The position numbers and the translations under genes were made by a program. Positions 41,585-48,925 of a DNA stretch of 64,000 bases are shown here, one piece after another (the stretch's first letter is position 1; every line of letters starts with the position of its first letter). The notes under the pieces are model-generated. The model was given only the letters and a program-made list of their open reading frames with translations, was not told the origin of the DNA and did no database searches. The DNA comes from DATJGR01 sp041739525 (GTDB lineage Bacteria > Pseudomonadota > Gammaproteobacteria > Pseudomonadales > Azotimanducaceae). The stretch lies in assembly GCA_041739525.1 (NCBI GenBank), contig JBGSNQ010000009.1, positions 62,001 through 126,000 on the forward strand. The letters are read 5' to 3'.

Positions 41585-42373
41585 CTAAGCCAGTTGCTGA
41601 TTGCGACGGCGCGCAACCCCAACCAGACCGAGCAGGGCGGAACCGAGCAGCCAGACGCCGGCCGGGAGCGGAATCGGCGCACTGCCGCCCGCTTCCCAAC
41701 GCAGCTGGTTGCCGATCAGCGACCACATACGGCCCGCGCCCAATTGAGTGGTATCGACCAGTCCGGTCGTTCCGCTCACGATCGACGAAAAGAAAGCCAT
41801 CGACTGGCCGACCTGCGTGCCGATGAACAGGTTCGACGTCGTGTTGTCGATCAGGCTGCCGTTGAACGCCAGACCGCCGGGGATTATTCCGGGGCCGCCC
41901 ACCGCGGTGGTGGTGTTGTTCTCCGCCAGCGTTCCAACGTTGTGCTCGGGTGCCAGGACGAAGTTGCCGATGCGGCCGATGTTACCGAGCATCTCGGTGA
42001 AGCCACTTCCACCCTGGAAGATGTTTCCGGAGAACGGCGACGCCGCCGTGTAGTAGAGGGTGCCATCGAGCGCGCCGTCGTAACCGCCGGTCAATACCGC
42101 GTACGAGAGCGTCGAGATCGAACCCAGTCCGGACAGATTCACCGTCGTGCTGAAGTCCGTGTTCCAGTCCGTGCTGTCGATGTGCAGACCGAGATCGACC
42201 ACCACCGTGGTCGGCGTCGTGCCGGAGTTGTCCCAAACCGCCAGAAACATTTCCGGATTGCCCGTGGGGTTCGGACTAGTGCCACCGCCCGCTTCGATCG
42301 CGGCGTTTGCTCCGCCAGCCATCGCCAGCGCAGTCAAGCCCGCCGCAAAGAGTCTCGTCTTCTTCATGGTCAT
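41585..42373 (-). CDS. VPLPA-CTERM (IPLPA variant) sorting-domain protein
   Basis: 262 residues from the ATG at 42373, five bases after a GGAG site; a second in-frame ATG at 42367 has poorer spacing. Signal peptide KKTRLFAAGLTALAMAGGANA. The C-terminus has the exosortase signal in the form PIPLPAGVWLLGSALLGLVG followed by VARRRNQQLA. The body is rich in Gly, Thr and Ser (TTVVVDLGLHIDSTDWNTDF, TLSYAVLTGGYDGALDGTLY), like many β-sandwich matrix proteins with this anchor. It is the probable first gene of the minus-strand surface locus that continues into the PstS-like gene. Substrate of the exosortase at 12.6-14.2 kb by inference. Confidence 0.87.
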   Translation of the reverse strand: MTMKKTRLFAAGLTALAMAGGANAAIEAGGGTSPNPTGNPEMFLAVWDNSGTTPTTVVVDLGLHIDSTDWNTDFSTTVNLSGLGSISTLSYAVLTGGYDGALDGTLYYTAASPFSGNIFQGGSGFTEMLGNIGRIGNFVLAPEHNVGTLAENNTTTAVGGPGIIPGGLAFNGSLIDNTTSNLFIGTQVGQSMAFFSSIVSGTTGLVDTTQLGAGRMWSLIGNQLRWEAGGSAPIPLPAGVWLLGSALLGLVGVARRRNQQLA

Positions 42374-42732
42374 GTCTTCTCCAGATGAAATTTCATTTCC
42401 GTCCCATTTCACGTTGACCGAGCCCCTCGGAGCGCTCCCCCTGACTTCTTAGCAACAGCCGGCGGTATCGGATCGAAGGCGATGCTAGTAAGACAATGTG
42501 ACAGCGAAGTGAAGAATCAGTTACGAAATGTTCCATCGCCCCTCAATATAATCGTTAGAGAACAGTTGCGCGTTCGTTAGACGAGTTGAAGCGATGTTCC
42601 GCTTCGTTCGTACATTCGTACGAACTACATTTGTATGTCGCACGATCTACATCTGTGCGCGCGGCGGTCACCGTTCTGCAACCGAAGTCTGCAAAGCTCC
42701 GCCGCTCCAATTGTCACCGGCTGGTTCGATCC
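42374..42732 (+). other. 359-base divergent intergenic region
   Basis: No convincing gene. It is AT-richer than its surroundings. Visible elements are a TATAAT hexamer at 42547-42552 (plus strand, no clear -35), a 20-base inverted repeat at 42606-42625 and three tandem TACATYYGTR-like words between 42611 and 42657. It separates the minus-strand surface locus from a plus-strand gene pair, so it should carry both promoters. Confidence 0.6.
42606..42657 (+). promoter_or_regulatory. Operator-like inverted repeat plus tandem TACATTYGTA words
   Basis: GTTCGTAC (42606-42613), ATTC, GTACGAAC (42618-42625) form a perfect eight-base inverted repeat. Within and after it are TACATTCGTA (42611-42620), TACATTTGTA (42626-42635) and TACATCTGTG (42648-42657). 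Exact repetition of a 10-mer found also at 1885 suggests binding sites for one regulator. The regulator is unknown; the RHH protein at 21.4 kb is one candidate. Confidence 0.4.
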
Positions 42733-43305
42733 ATGACGACTCCCGATTCCACGATCACCGACTTCCGCGTCGACCGCCCGGCGCGGAGCAATACGTTCCT
42801 GTTCGCCGCTTTGATACTCGCGACGATGGCGCTTAACGCGATGGCGCTCGCCGACGCTGCGCGGTTGCGACCTGGCAGCGGCGCGACGGTCAATGGTGTC
42901 TTCAGCTACGCGTTTCCGTTCGTGGCGGAGCGCTCCGGCTACTTGCAGCGCGTGACCGCGAACATCGAGGTGGCACAATCGATCGCTCCCGACGTAATCG
43001 CGATGCTGAACGTTCACTACGATCGCGACGGTACGGTCATCCAGCCGTTCGCCGAGATGATGCAGTCCATCCACAAGGGAACCCCGGGAACGAAGGAAAG
43101 CGTGTTCGAAAGCCCGAGCGGCGTGCAGCTCGAGAAGGGCCGGCGTTATTGGCTGATGCTCGAGTCGCCGACCGGCAACGAACTCGTCTGGCTCGAGACC
43201 GACAAGGTGGGACCGCGCTTCTCGAAGAACGTCGTCAGTGGAAAGCAGACCTACGACGAGGGTCCGCAGGCCGCATTCAACGTCGTCATCGCCGAATCGC
43301 CATGA
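42733..43305 (+). CDS. Hypothetical secreted protein (choice-of-anchor-like β-sandwich)
   Basis: 190 residues from the ATG at 42733; no strong ribosome site. A hydrophobic segment at residues about 20-40 (NTFLFAALILATMALNAMALA) acts as a long signal peptide or anchor. The rest (FSYAFPFVAERSGYLQRVTA, MLNVHYDRDGTVIQPFAEM, VQLEKGRRYWLMLESPTGNE) has the rhythm of choice-of-anchor-type β-sandwich domains seen in surface proteins of exosortase bacteria, but no C-terminal sorting signal. The stop overlaps the ATG of the next gene (ATGA), so both are co-translated. I do not recognise a named family. Confidence 0.65.
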   Translation: MTTPDSTITDFRVDRPARSNTFLFAALILATMALNAMALADAARLRPGSGATVNGVFSYAFPFVAERSGYLQRVTANIEVAQSIAPDVIAMLNVHYDRDGTVIQPFAEMMQSIHKGTPGTKESVFESPSGVQLEKGRRYWLMLESPTGNELVWLETDKVGPRFSKNVVSGKQTYDEGPQAAFNVVIAESP

Positions 43306-43682
43306 AGCACACCTCGACGATTAAGTTGTGTGCTGGCGTGCTGCTCGCTCTGGTAGCGACAGCCGCGTCAGCCGCCGCGCCCTGGACCGACGCGGAGGTC
43401 GAGAGGCGGCTCGACGAAGGGGCGGCCTTGGGCGCGAAGTGTCGCGCCGAAGCATCGCACGCGAAACAGGTCACCACCGCCGGATGCCTCGAGTTCAGCA
43501 GCTGGCTCCACAAGGATTTCCCGCTGCTCGCCGAAAACCTGCCGGCGGTGCTGGGTCGTTCACCGCGCGCGGCCGACGTCTATTCAGCCTTCATCGCTGA
43601 CCTCGAGTTCATCACGCAGACGGGGGAGCGCAGCGATGATGTCGACCGCATGCTGGATGCGCCGCCTAAGGGGCATCTTTGA
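43302..43682 (+). CDS. Hypothetical small secreted protein
   Basis: 126 residues from the ATG at 43302, overlapping the previous stop. A clear signal peptide (TIKLCAGVLLALVATAASA) precedes a helical, charged mature part of about 100 residues with two cysteines (AKCRAEASH and TAGCLEFSSW) that could form one disulfide. No family recognised. Coupling to the preceding gene suggests that the two proteins act together in the envelope. Confidence 0.68.
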   Translation: MKHTSTIKLCAGVLLALVATAASAAAPWTDAEVERRLDEGAALGAKCRAEASHAKQVTTAGCLEFSSWLHKDFPLLAENLPAVLGRSPRAADVYSAFIADLEFITQTGERSDDVDRMLDAPPKGHL

Positions 43683-43709
43683 CGCCCCGTCGGTCAACTG
43701 ACAGAACTA

Positions 43710-44894
43710 CTAAGGCGTTCCCTCATGCGCCACGCTGAACACCCAGACCTCACCCGTTTCCACGCCTCCCTTTTCGTCGCCTGGCACTCCGACGACCAAC
43801 CGCGCGCCATCCACGTCGAGACTGAATCCGAAAAACCCCTCCGTAGTTGGATCCGGATCGTCAAACGTCCGCAGCCATCCACCAGTCCCGGCGTCGTACT
43901 CGTAGACCTGGCCGGCATCCGGGCCTTTCGTGTCGTCCGCGAACGCACCGACGTAGCCGCGCGCGCCCACGAGACGAACCGGATTGCCGAACCGCTCCCC
44001 AGTCACCGGTGTCGGGTCCGCGAGCGTGTGTATCAGCGCACCGCTAACGATATCGAAGAGGTGCACCTGTCCGTCCGACGTCGGACTCGATCGATCGCGC
44101 GTCGCACCGACGAGCAAACGGTCGCCATCGATCGAGACCGAGTCGCCGAACAGATCGAAGCGCGTCGGCGTCGGATCGTCGAACGTGCGGACCAGCGTCA
44201 GACTCTGCGCGTCGTAGAGATGAACCTGTCCGGAACGACCCTTCGACGTCGCATCGGCCGAAGCTGCAATCGCCAGCCATCGTCCGTTCAGCGCGATCGC
44301 GCCACCGAACACATCAGCTCCGCTCGGTGTCGGGTCGTCCAGCGTTGCGACGAGTTTCGAGGTCGAAAGTTCGAAGACGTGCGCCTGTCCGACCTGTGCG
44401 CCCGCAGTGCTGTCGGTCGGTGCACCCACCACCAATCGATCCGCTTGAAGCGCCAGCGCCATACCGAAGTTGTCAGTACCCGTTGGAGTAGGGTCTACCA
44501 GTTCGCGGGGCTGCTGCCCGACCGCGGTGCGATCGTAGACGTACACCTTCTGCGCACCGGGCGCACCGATCGCTACCCAGCGATCGTTCATCGCCGCCGT
44601 GAGGCCGAATTGTCCGTAACGGGAAGGTTCCGGGTCGGGATAGCTGCGCAACAGCGCACCCGAAGCGAGGTCGAAAATGTACGCCACGCCGCGCCCGTTC
44701 AGATCCGGGCTCACGCGCGTGACCAGCACTGCGTTGCCGCGAATGGCAACAGCAGCTCCAAATCTACCCATGAGCAGCGGATCGGGATCCGCGAGCTGCT
44801 TCGGCTGAGCCTGCGCGAACGTCGCAAAACACAACATCGACACAAGAGCTGTGCATCGTCTCCGGAGTCGGCCATTTGAAATTCGTCGCACCAT
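43710..44894 (-). CDS. FG-GAP repeat secreted protein (integrin-α-like propeller)
   Basis: 394 residues from the ATG at 44894; signal peptide with a basic start then ALVSMLCFATFAQA. The mature protein holds about seven similar units of 50 residues built as LxDPxPxxxDxFGxxLAxxGxxLVVGA (examples: TPTGTDNFGMALALQADRLV, TPSGADVFGGAIALNGRWLA, TPTRFDLFGDSVSIDGDRLL). These are FG-GAP blades of a seven-bladed propeller with DPxP and Asp-rich turns that may bind calcium. Such proteins are extracellular. Its start overlaps the oppositely directed gspC-like gene by 19 bases, so both promoters must lie inside coding sequence. Confidence 0.84.
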   Translation of the reverse strand: MVRRISNGRLRRRCTALVSMLCFATFAQAQPKQLADPDPLLMGRFGAAVAIRGNAVLVTRVSPDLNGRGVAYIFDLASGALLRSYPDPEPSRYGQFGLTAAMNDRWVAIGAPGAQKVYVYDRTAVGQQPRELVDPTPTGTDNFGMALALQADRLVVGAPTDSTAGAQVGQAHVFELSTSKLVATLDDPTPSGADVFGGAIALNGRWLAIAASADATSKGRSGQVHLYDAQSLTLVRTFDDPTPTRFDLFGDSVSIDGDRLLVGATRDRSSPTSDGQVHLFDIVSGALIHTLADPTPVTGERFGNPVRLVGARGYVGAFADDTKGPDAGQVYEYDAGTGGWLRTFDDPDPTTEGFFGFSLDVDGARLVVGVPGDEKGGVETGEVWVFSVAHEGTP

Positions 44895-45535
44895 CGAGAT
44901 CATTCGTGTATCAACTCGCCAACAGATTCGTTCGGCCGGCAAAAGTACTACTGTGCCTTGGCATTTGCTACACAGTGGCCGACGCCGTGATGTATGTCGT
45001 CGTCGAACGCACGCCGCAAGGCGCCTTGCGCACACCTGAAACTCAAACTGCACGCTCACACCCACCGGTCGAGGACATCGCTGCTTTGAACCTGTTCGGC
45101 GTCGCGCGAGTCGGCGGGAACGAAGCACGCGAAGTTGACGCGCCTACGCGCGATACGAGCCTGGACCTGACACTTGAAGGTGTGTTCGAAGCGAACGACC
45201 CGCAGCGTTCGACCGCGATCGTCGCTTCGCACGACAAGCCCGCGGAGCTTTACCGGATCGGTGCAACGATCACCGGAGGTGCGGTCCTCGCGCGCGTGAG
45301 CGATGACCATGTCGTATTACGTCGCGATGCATCGTTCGAAAGCCTGCGCTTTCGTGACGAGCCGAGTCCACCGGGACAGGATGTGGCGGATCAGACATCG
45401 ACGTACGTGCCCGACCCGGAGGCGTCGCCGGAGCCAACAGAAGCATCCGGTACCTACAATCCAGAGGTGGACGAGTTGCCGCCGCCGTTATCTCCACCGG
45501 AACCGGATCCGAACGAATCCACATCAGCCGACTGA
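44876..45535 (+). CDS. GspC-like type II secretion / pilus assembly protein (stand-alone)
   Basis: 219 residues from a TTG at 44876 with GGAG eight bases upstream; a GTG at 44906 is the alternative. One membrane anchor (AKVLLCLGICYTVADAVMYVV) is followed by the homology region typical of GspC/PilP-like proteins: VEDIAALNLFGVARVGG, LTLEGVFEANDPQRSTAIVA, YRIGATITGGAVLARVSDDHVVL. The last 45 residues are an acidic Pro-rich tail, with no PDZ domain. GspC links inner-membrane platform and outer-membrane secretin in type II secretion. None of the other gsp genes are here, so it may serve a system encoded elsewhere. Two bases separate it from the following gene. Confidence 0.78.
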   Translation: MKFVAPSRSFVYQLANRFVRPAKVLLCLGICYTVADAVMYVVVERTPQGALRTPETQTARSHPPVEDIAALNLFGVARVGGNEAREVDAPTRDTSLDLTLEGVFEANDPQRSTAIVASHDKPAELYRIGATITGGAVLARVSDDHVVLRRDASFESLRFRDEPSPPGQDVADQTSTYVPDPEASPEPTEASGTYNPEVDELPPPLSPPEPDPNESTSAD

Positions 45536-45537
45536 AC

Positions 45538-46566
45538 GTGCTTCGTCTGTTGAGTCTGCTTGCTGCGCTGACGCTGCCACCATTTTCGGCTGCGGAAATC
45601 GACAGAACGACGCTAGCGGTGCTGATCAACGACGCCGATCCGTTGAGCCGCGACGTGGCCGAATACTACGTCCGTGTACACCACATCCCGCCTGCCAATC
45701 AGTTTCGAGTGCACATTCCCAACGACTCGAACCTGCCGCGCGCGGCGTTCGAAGCACTCGAGCGCGACCTCGACTCACGCCTACCCGATCGAATTCAGGC
45801 GCTTGCAGTGACCTGGCTGCGTCCATATCGCGTGGACTGCATGTCGATCACATCGGCACTCGCGTTCGGTTTCGACCGACGCTTCTGCGCCGACGGCTGC
45901 GCTGCCACACGGACGAGCACGCTGTTTGCGTCCGCGAGCGTCGCACCTCACGCAGACCTCGGCATTCGTCCGGCCATGCTGGTCGCGGCGACTACACTTG
46001 CCGGATCGAAAGCCCTGATCGATCGCGGTGCGGCCGCCTCGACGCGAGACAATCAGGATGTGATTGCCTACCTCGTCACCACCGGCGACCGGAACCGGGA
46101 CATCCGCAGCGCCGCGTTCCAGCGGCTCGTCGTTTCACCGCCAGGCGGTGTGGTACCGATCGCGCGCGCAACGTTCCCCACGGGCGCATCGAACGCGATG
46201 TTTTATTTCACCGGCGCAACGCGCGTGATCGGAATCGAAACGTTGGGCTTCTTGCCCGGCGCAATCGCAGACCACGTCACTTCCTGGGGCGGCATATTCG
46301 ATCAGGACCGGCAGATGACGGCGCTCGCGTGGATCGATGCCGGCGCCACCGGCAGCTACGGTACCGTGGTCGAGCCCTGTTCGATCCCCGATAAGTTCCC
46401 GGATCCCAACATGCTGGTGAGGAAGTATGCAGCGGGCGCGCCGCTGATCGAGGCGTACTGGAAGAGCGTCGCGATGCCGGGTCAGGGGGTATTCGTGGGT
46501 GATCCGCTGGCGCGGCCGTTCGCGGCCGCCACGGGAATCACTAACGATCAAGCGAAGGGGCGATGA
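45538..46566 (+). CDS. TIGR03790-family protein (conserved secreted protein of unknown function)
   Basis: 342 residues from a GTG at 45538, two bases after the gspC-like stop; signal peptide LRLLSLLAALTLPPFSAA. Conserved-looking segments are VLINDADPLSRDVAEYYV, IQALAVTWLRPYRVDCMSIT, FTGATRVIGIETLGFLPGAI and a C-terminal block with Asp-Pro and Gly motifs (AIADHVTSWGGIFDQDRQM, WIDAGATGSYGTVVEPC, GQGVFVGDPLARPF). This matches the TIGR03790 family as I remember it; members are exported and have no proven activity. Pairing with a GspC-like protein suggests export or surface assembly (inference). Confidence 0.72.
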   Translation: MLRLLSLLAALTLPPFSAAEIDRTTLAVLINDADPLSRDVAEYYVRVHHIPPANQFRVHIPNDSNLPRAAFEALERDLDSRLPDRIQALAVTWLRPYRVDCMSITSALAFGFDRRFCADGCAATRTSTLFASASVAPHADLGIRPAMLVAATTLAGSKALIDRGAAASTRDNQDVIAYLVTTGDRNRDIRSAAFQRLVVSPPGGVVPIARATFPTGASNAMFYFTGATRVIGIETLGFLPGAIADHVTSWGGIFDQDRQMTALAWIDAGATGSYGTVVEPCSIPDKFPDPNMLVRKYAAGAPLIEAYWKSVAMPGQGVFVGDPLARPFAAATGITNDQAKGR

Positions 46567-46846
46567 CATAGCAGGAGCGGCGAACGCCGTTGACATCCAT
46601 TCGTCTCGGTACTGTCACGGTTCCGTAGATTTCGCCCCGTAGGATTGTTGCACCGTCGAGTGACGGAACCTGCACCTTCGGGTGCAAGCGCCCCACATGC
46701 CGACTCCTCCGATCCCCCTCGAATGTCGGCATTGGGGCGCTACCTCAACAGCGAGCCGGACGAGGCGCGCATGCATGATGCAGTTGATATGTCGGAATAC
46801 ATGCGCGCCGCTGCCGGGGCGCCTCATGTCCGCCAACTCTCGGCGT
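46567..46846 (+). other. 280-base intergenic region with two hairpins
   Basis: This gap lies between two converging genes. GGTTCCGT (46619-46626) pairs with ACGGAACC (46663-46670), and directly after it TGCACC-TTCG-GGTGCA (46671-46686) forms a compact tetraloop hairpin. No U-tract follows on either strand. A 63-codon minus-strand frame at 46541-46732 has third-position base use unlike the neighbouring genes and was not accepted as a gene. Confidence 0.45.
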
Positions 46847-47899
46847 TTACTGAATAGCAGCGTAGACCGCCGCATGCGCGGACGCGAAATTACGCCAATT
46901 CAAATCCGCTACGCGCGCGTAAGCGGACCGCCCCATGGCCACCAAGTCGCGACGTTGTGCTTCACGAAGTGCCTCGAGCAACCCGTCCGGATCGGTTGGA
47001 TCGAAGAAGATCGCAGCCGATTGGTCGATATACTCGGGAATCGCACCCAAAGCCGGAACAATCACGGCTCTGGCAAACGACATTGCCAACAACACCGATC
47101 CGCTGGTGTGCGTCTTTCGAAAGGGTAGAACCACGATGTCTGCGGCATTCATGTACGTCTGGACGCGCGCAGCAGGCACAAAAGTCAGATCGAGTGTGAT
47201 GCGAAGATCGCTGGCTGCAGTTCGTCGAATGGAGGTCTCCGCTTCCGCGTCCCACGGACGTCCCGCAACGCACAACCGCACGCTTTCGCCTTCGAGATGT
47301 TTGAACGCCTCGATCAGGTCTTCGATACCCTTGTACGGCTTGATGTGCCCCATGAAGAGATAGGTGATTGCATCGTCGTTGAAGCCGAGCTCCTGCCGCG
47401 CGGCATTTCGTCCGATCTGATTGTCGTAACACTCGATGTAGGAGGGATGGAGAATGCGCGTGATGGGCCGCGAAAACCGATGGCGTTCGCGGATCATGCG
47501 TTCAGAGTACGCGCTATGCACAATCAGCTGACGGCTTATTCGGATCAGGACGGCGACCATGATCCGATCGAGCATTGGATATCGCGTTTCATAGAATTCG
47601 AGCTCGTGAACCGTCCAAACAACGTTGTTCCTGGTCAGGCGATACGCCAGCAGCTGCAGGACCACCAGCGGGAATCGCCAAACCTGCTCCAGATACATGC
47701 CATGCGGCCAATGAATGTGAATGACATCGGTCGTACCGCGGCGACGGATCAAACGCCCGATTGCCCCGAGGCCCCACCGCACACCGCATACGTCGATTCC
47801 ATGCGCCACTAAGCCCTGTTTGAGGAAAACCTGATACGGATTGTCCTGATACCACGGCGCGTGACCGACCACCATCCGACCTTCGCTGCGGCCTTGCAT
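46847..47899 (-). CDS. Glycosyltransferase family 4-like protein
   Basis: 350 residues from the ATG at 47899, which has GAGG five bases upstream; in-frame starts at 47935 and 47971 would add 12 to 24 residues without a better ribosome site. GT-B features: MVVGHAPWYQDNPYQVFLKQ at the acceptor half, VIHIHWPHGMYL, NNVVWTVHELEFYETRYP, LFMGHIKPYKGIEDLIEAFKH, YMNAADIVVLPFRKTHTSGS and LGAIPEYIDQSAAIFFD. The second acidic residue of the usual E-x7-E pair is not evident, the site reading HTSGSVLLAMSFARAVI. It stands apart from the main sugar genes and may work in the same pathway or add a decoration. Donor sugar unknown. Confidence 0.85.
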   Translation of the reverse strand: MQGRSEGRMVVGHAPWYQDNPYQVFLKQGLVAHGIDVCGVRWGLGAIGRLIRRRGTTDVIHIHWPHGMYLEQVWRFPLVVLQLLAYRLTRNNVVWTVHELEFYETRYPMLDRIMVAVLIRISRQLIVHSAYSERMIRERHRFSRPITRILHPSYIECYDNQIGRNAARQELGFNDDAITYLFMGHIKPYKGIEDLIEAFKHLEGESVRLCVAGRPWDAEAETSIRRTAASDLRITLDLTFVPAARVQTYMNAADIVVLPFRKTHTSGSVLLAMSFARAVIVPALGAIPEYIDQSAAIFFDPTDPDGLLEALREAQRRDLVAMGRSAYARVADLNWRNFASAHAAVYAAIQ

Positions 47900-48447
47900 C
47901 AGATCCTCACGCTTCGGTTCCCATCGAGAATTCATGATCTCGAGCGACGTCAACGCATCCAACGAGTGCACGAGGTCGCGCCCGACGCCGGTTCATTGGG
48001 GACGCTACTTCGACAGCCGTGTCGGACACGCAACGTGTGCTTCCTTCATGCGGTCGAAACCTCGAACACGGACGCACCGCTGCCGAGGCCGCGTCATGTG
48101 CGGTAGCCTCTTACGCGCGCTGCAGAAGCGTCGCTATCGCCGTGGGTTTTCCGAGCGAATCGGCGCTGGTTTGAGCCACTTCGCCAACTCGCTCAACGAC
48201 TCTGGTTTTCGCCCGTGTGTGCGCGCGAACGATTCGACATCGCGCTGGTGTGAAGAGCGCCACCAATTTACGGGGTCCGTAGGGAAATCAGACTGGCCTT
48301 GCGTTGTCATCTTCTATTGCAGCCCGCATGCTTCGTTGTGTGTCCACTCCCGAGGACGCAAGCTAACAGACGAAGGCGGTCGAGGGAACGTTCACGCTCC
48401 ACCGTGCACGACGCGTCAGACAATGCGCGGACGGCGCACAGAACGGT
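47900..48447. other. 548-base region without a recognised gene
   Basis: Several overlapping frames of 60-180 codons are open on the plus strand, but none has protein-like composition, a good start or a family match by eye. The left part would hold the promoter of the glycosyltransferase gene. The right part ends at the stop of the HTH gene. It marks the border between the polysaccharide/surface region and the nitrogen region. I see no repeat, terminator or mobile element in it. Confidence 0.5.
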
Positions 48448-48879
48448 TCAGACCTGTTCGGATTGCGCAACTTGCGCGACCGTGACGCTGCGCCGTTCCC
48501 GGACGACACGATCGAACAACGCGCGCTCGAAGCGGGCAAATTCGTCGCTGCGCATTTCGATGAAGCGACGGGAATGCGGGTTCGTTCGCCACCGCCGCAC
48601 CGTCGCCACATCGGTGCCGGCCAGATCGGCCGCCTGTTGCAACGTCAGTGCGTAGCAGATCGACAGCAACCGCAACCGGTAATTGAAACTCGGCACGCGG
48701 CCATCGCCGATTTCGCTCTCCACTTCCCGGGAAAGGTCGCCGACCATCGCGCGCAGTTCACCGAGCTCACGACCGGAGAACGCGGGCTCCGCGCCGTATC
48801 CGATCGAGTCGATGAAATTATCGCCCGCGTGCGCTTCGACAAAGCGCAGGTACTTCTTGAGAAGCTCTCGATAGCCCAT
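48448..48879 (-). CDS. Small helix-turn-helix protein
   Basis: 143 residues from the ATG at 48879; an upstream TTG (48909) would add ten residues. The N-terminus (GYRELLKKYLRFVEAHAGDN) is an amphipathic helix. The middle contains a likely helix-turn-helix, LTLQQAADLAGTDVATVRRW followed by RTNPHSRRF, similar to MerR/Xre-type or phage-like DNA-binding units. The gene follows the HutD-like gene by 46 bases on the same strand, so it may regulate this amino-acid oxidation cluster. The family is not certain; the HTH assignment is from the sequence pattern. Confidence 0.65.
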   Translation of the reverse strand: MGYRELLKKYLRFVEAHAGDNFIDSIGYGAEPAFSGRELGELRAMVGDLSREVESEIGDGRVPSFNYRLRLLSICYALTLQQAADLAGTDVATVRRWRTNPHSRRFIEMRSDEFARFERALFDRVVRERRSVTVAQVAQSEQV

Positions 48880-48925
48880 GGGTGGTGCGGGTCGATTTCC
48901 TGCGCTCAACCGTAGGGCGCGGCTG

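Noticed and set aside
42547..42552. Perfect TATAAT as a proven promoter for the 42733 gene
   Set aside because: No -35 hexamer at a usable distance; kept only as an element of the intergenic region.
46541..46732. 63-codon minus-strand frame after the glycosyltransferase gene
   Set aside because: Some of it looks protein-like, but third-position base use is far from the neighbours and no ribosome site is seen.
47934..48485. 183-codon plus-strand frame in the gap before the HTH gene
   Set aside because: Cys/Arg/His-rich composition unlike a real protein and overlap with the ends of two genes.
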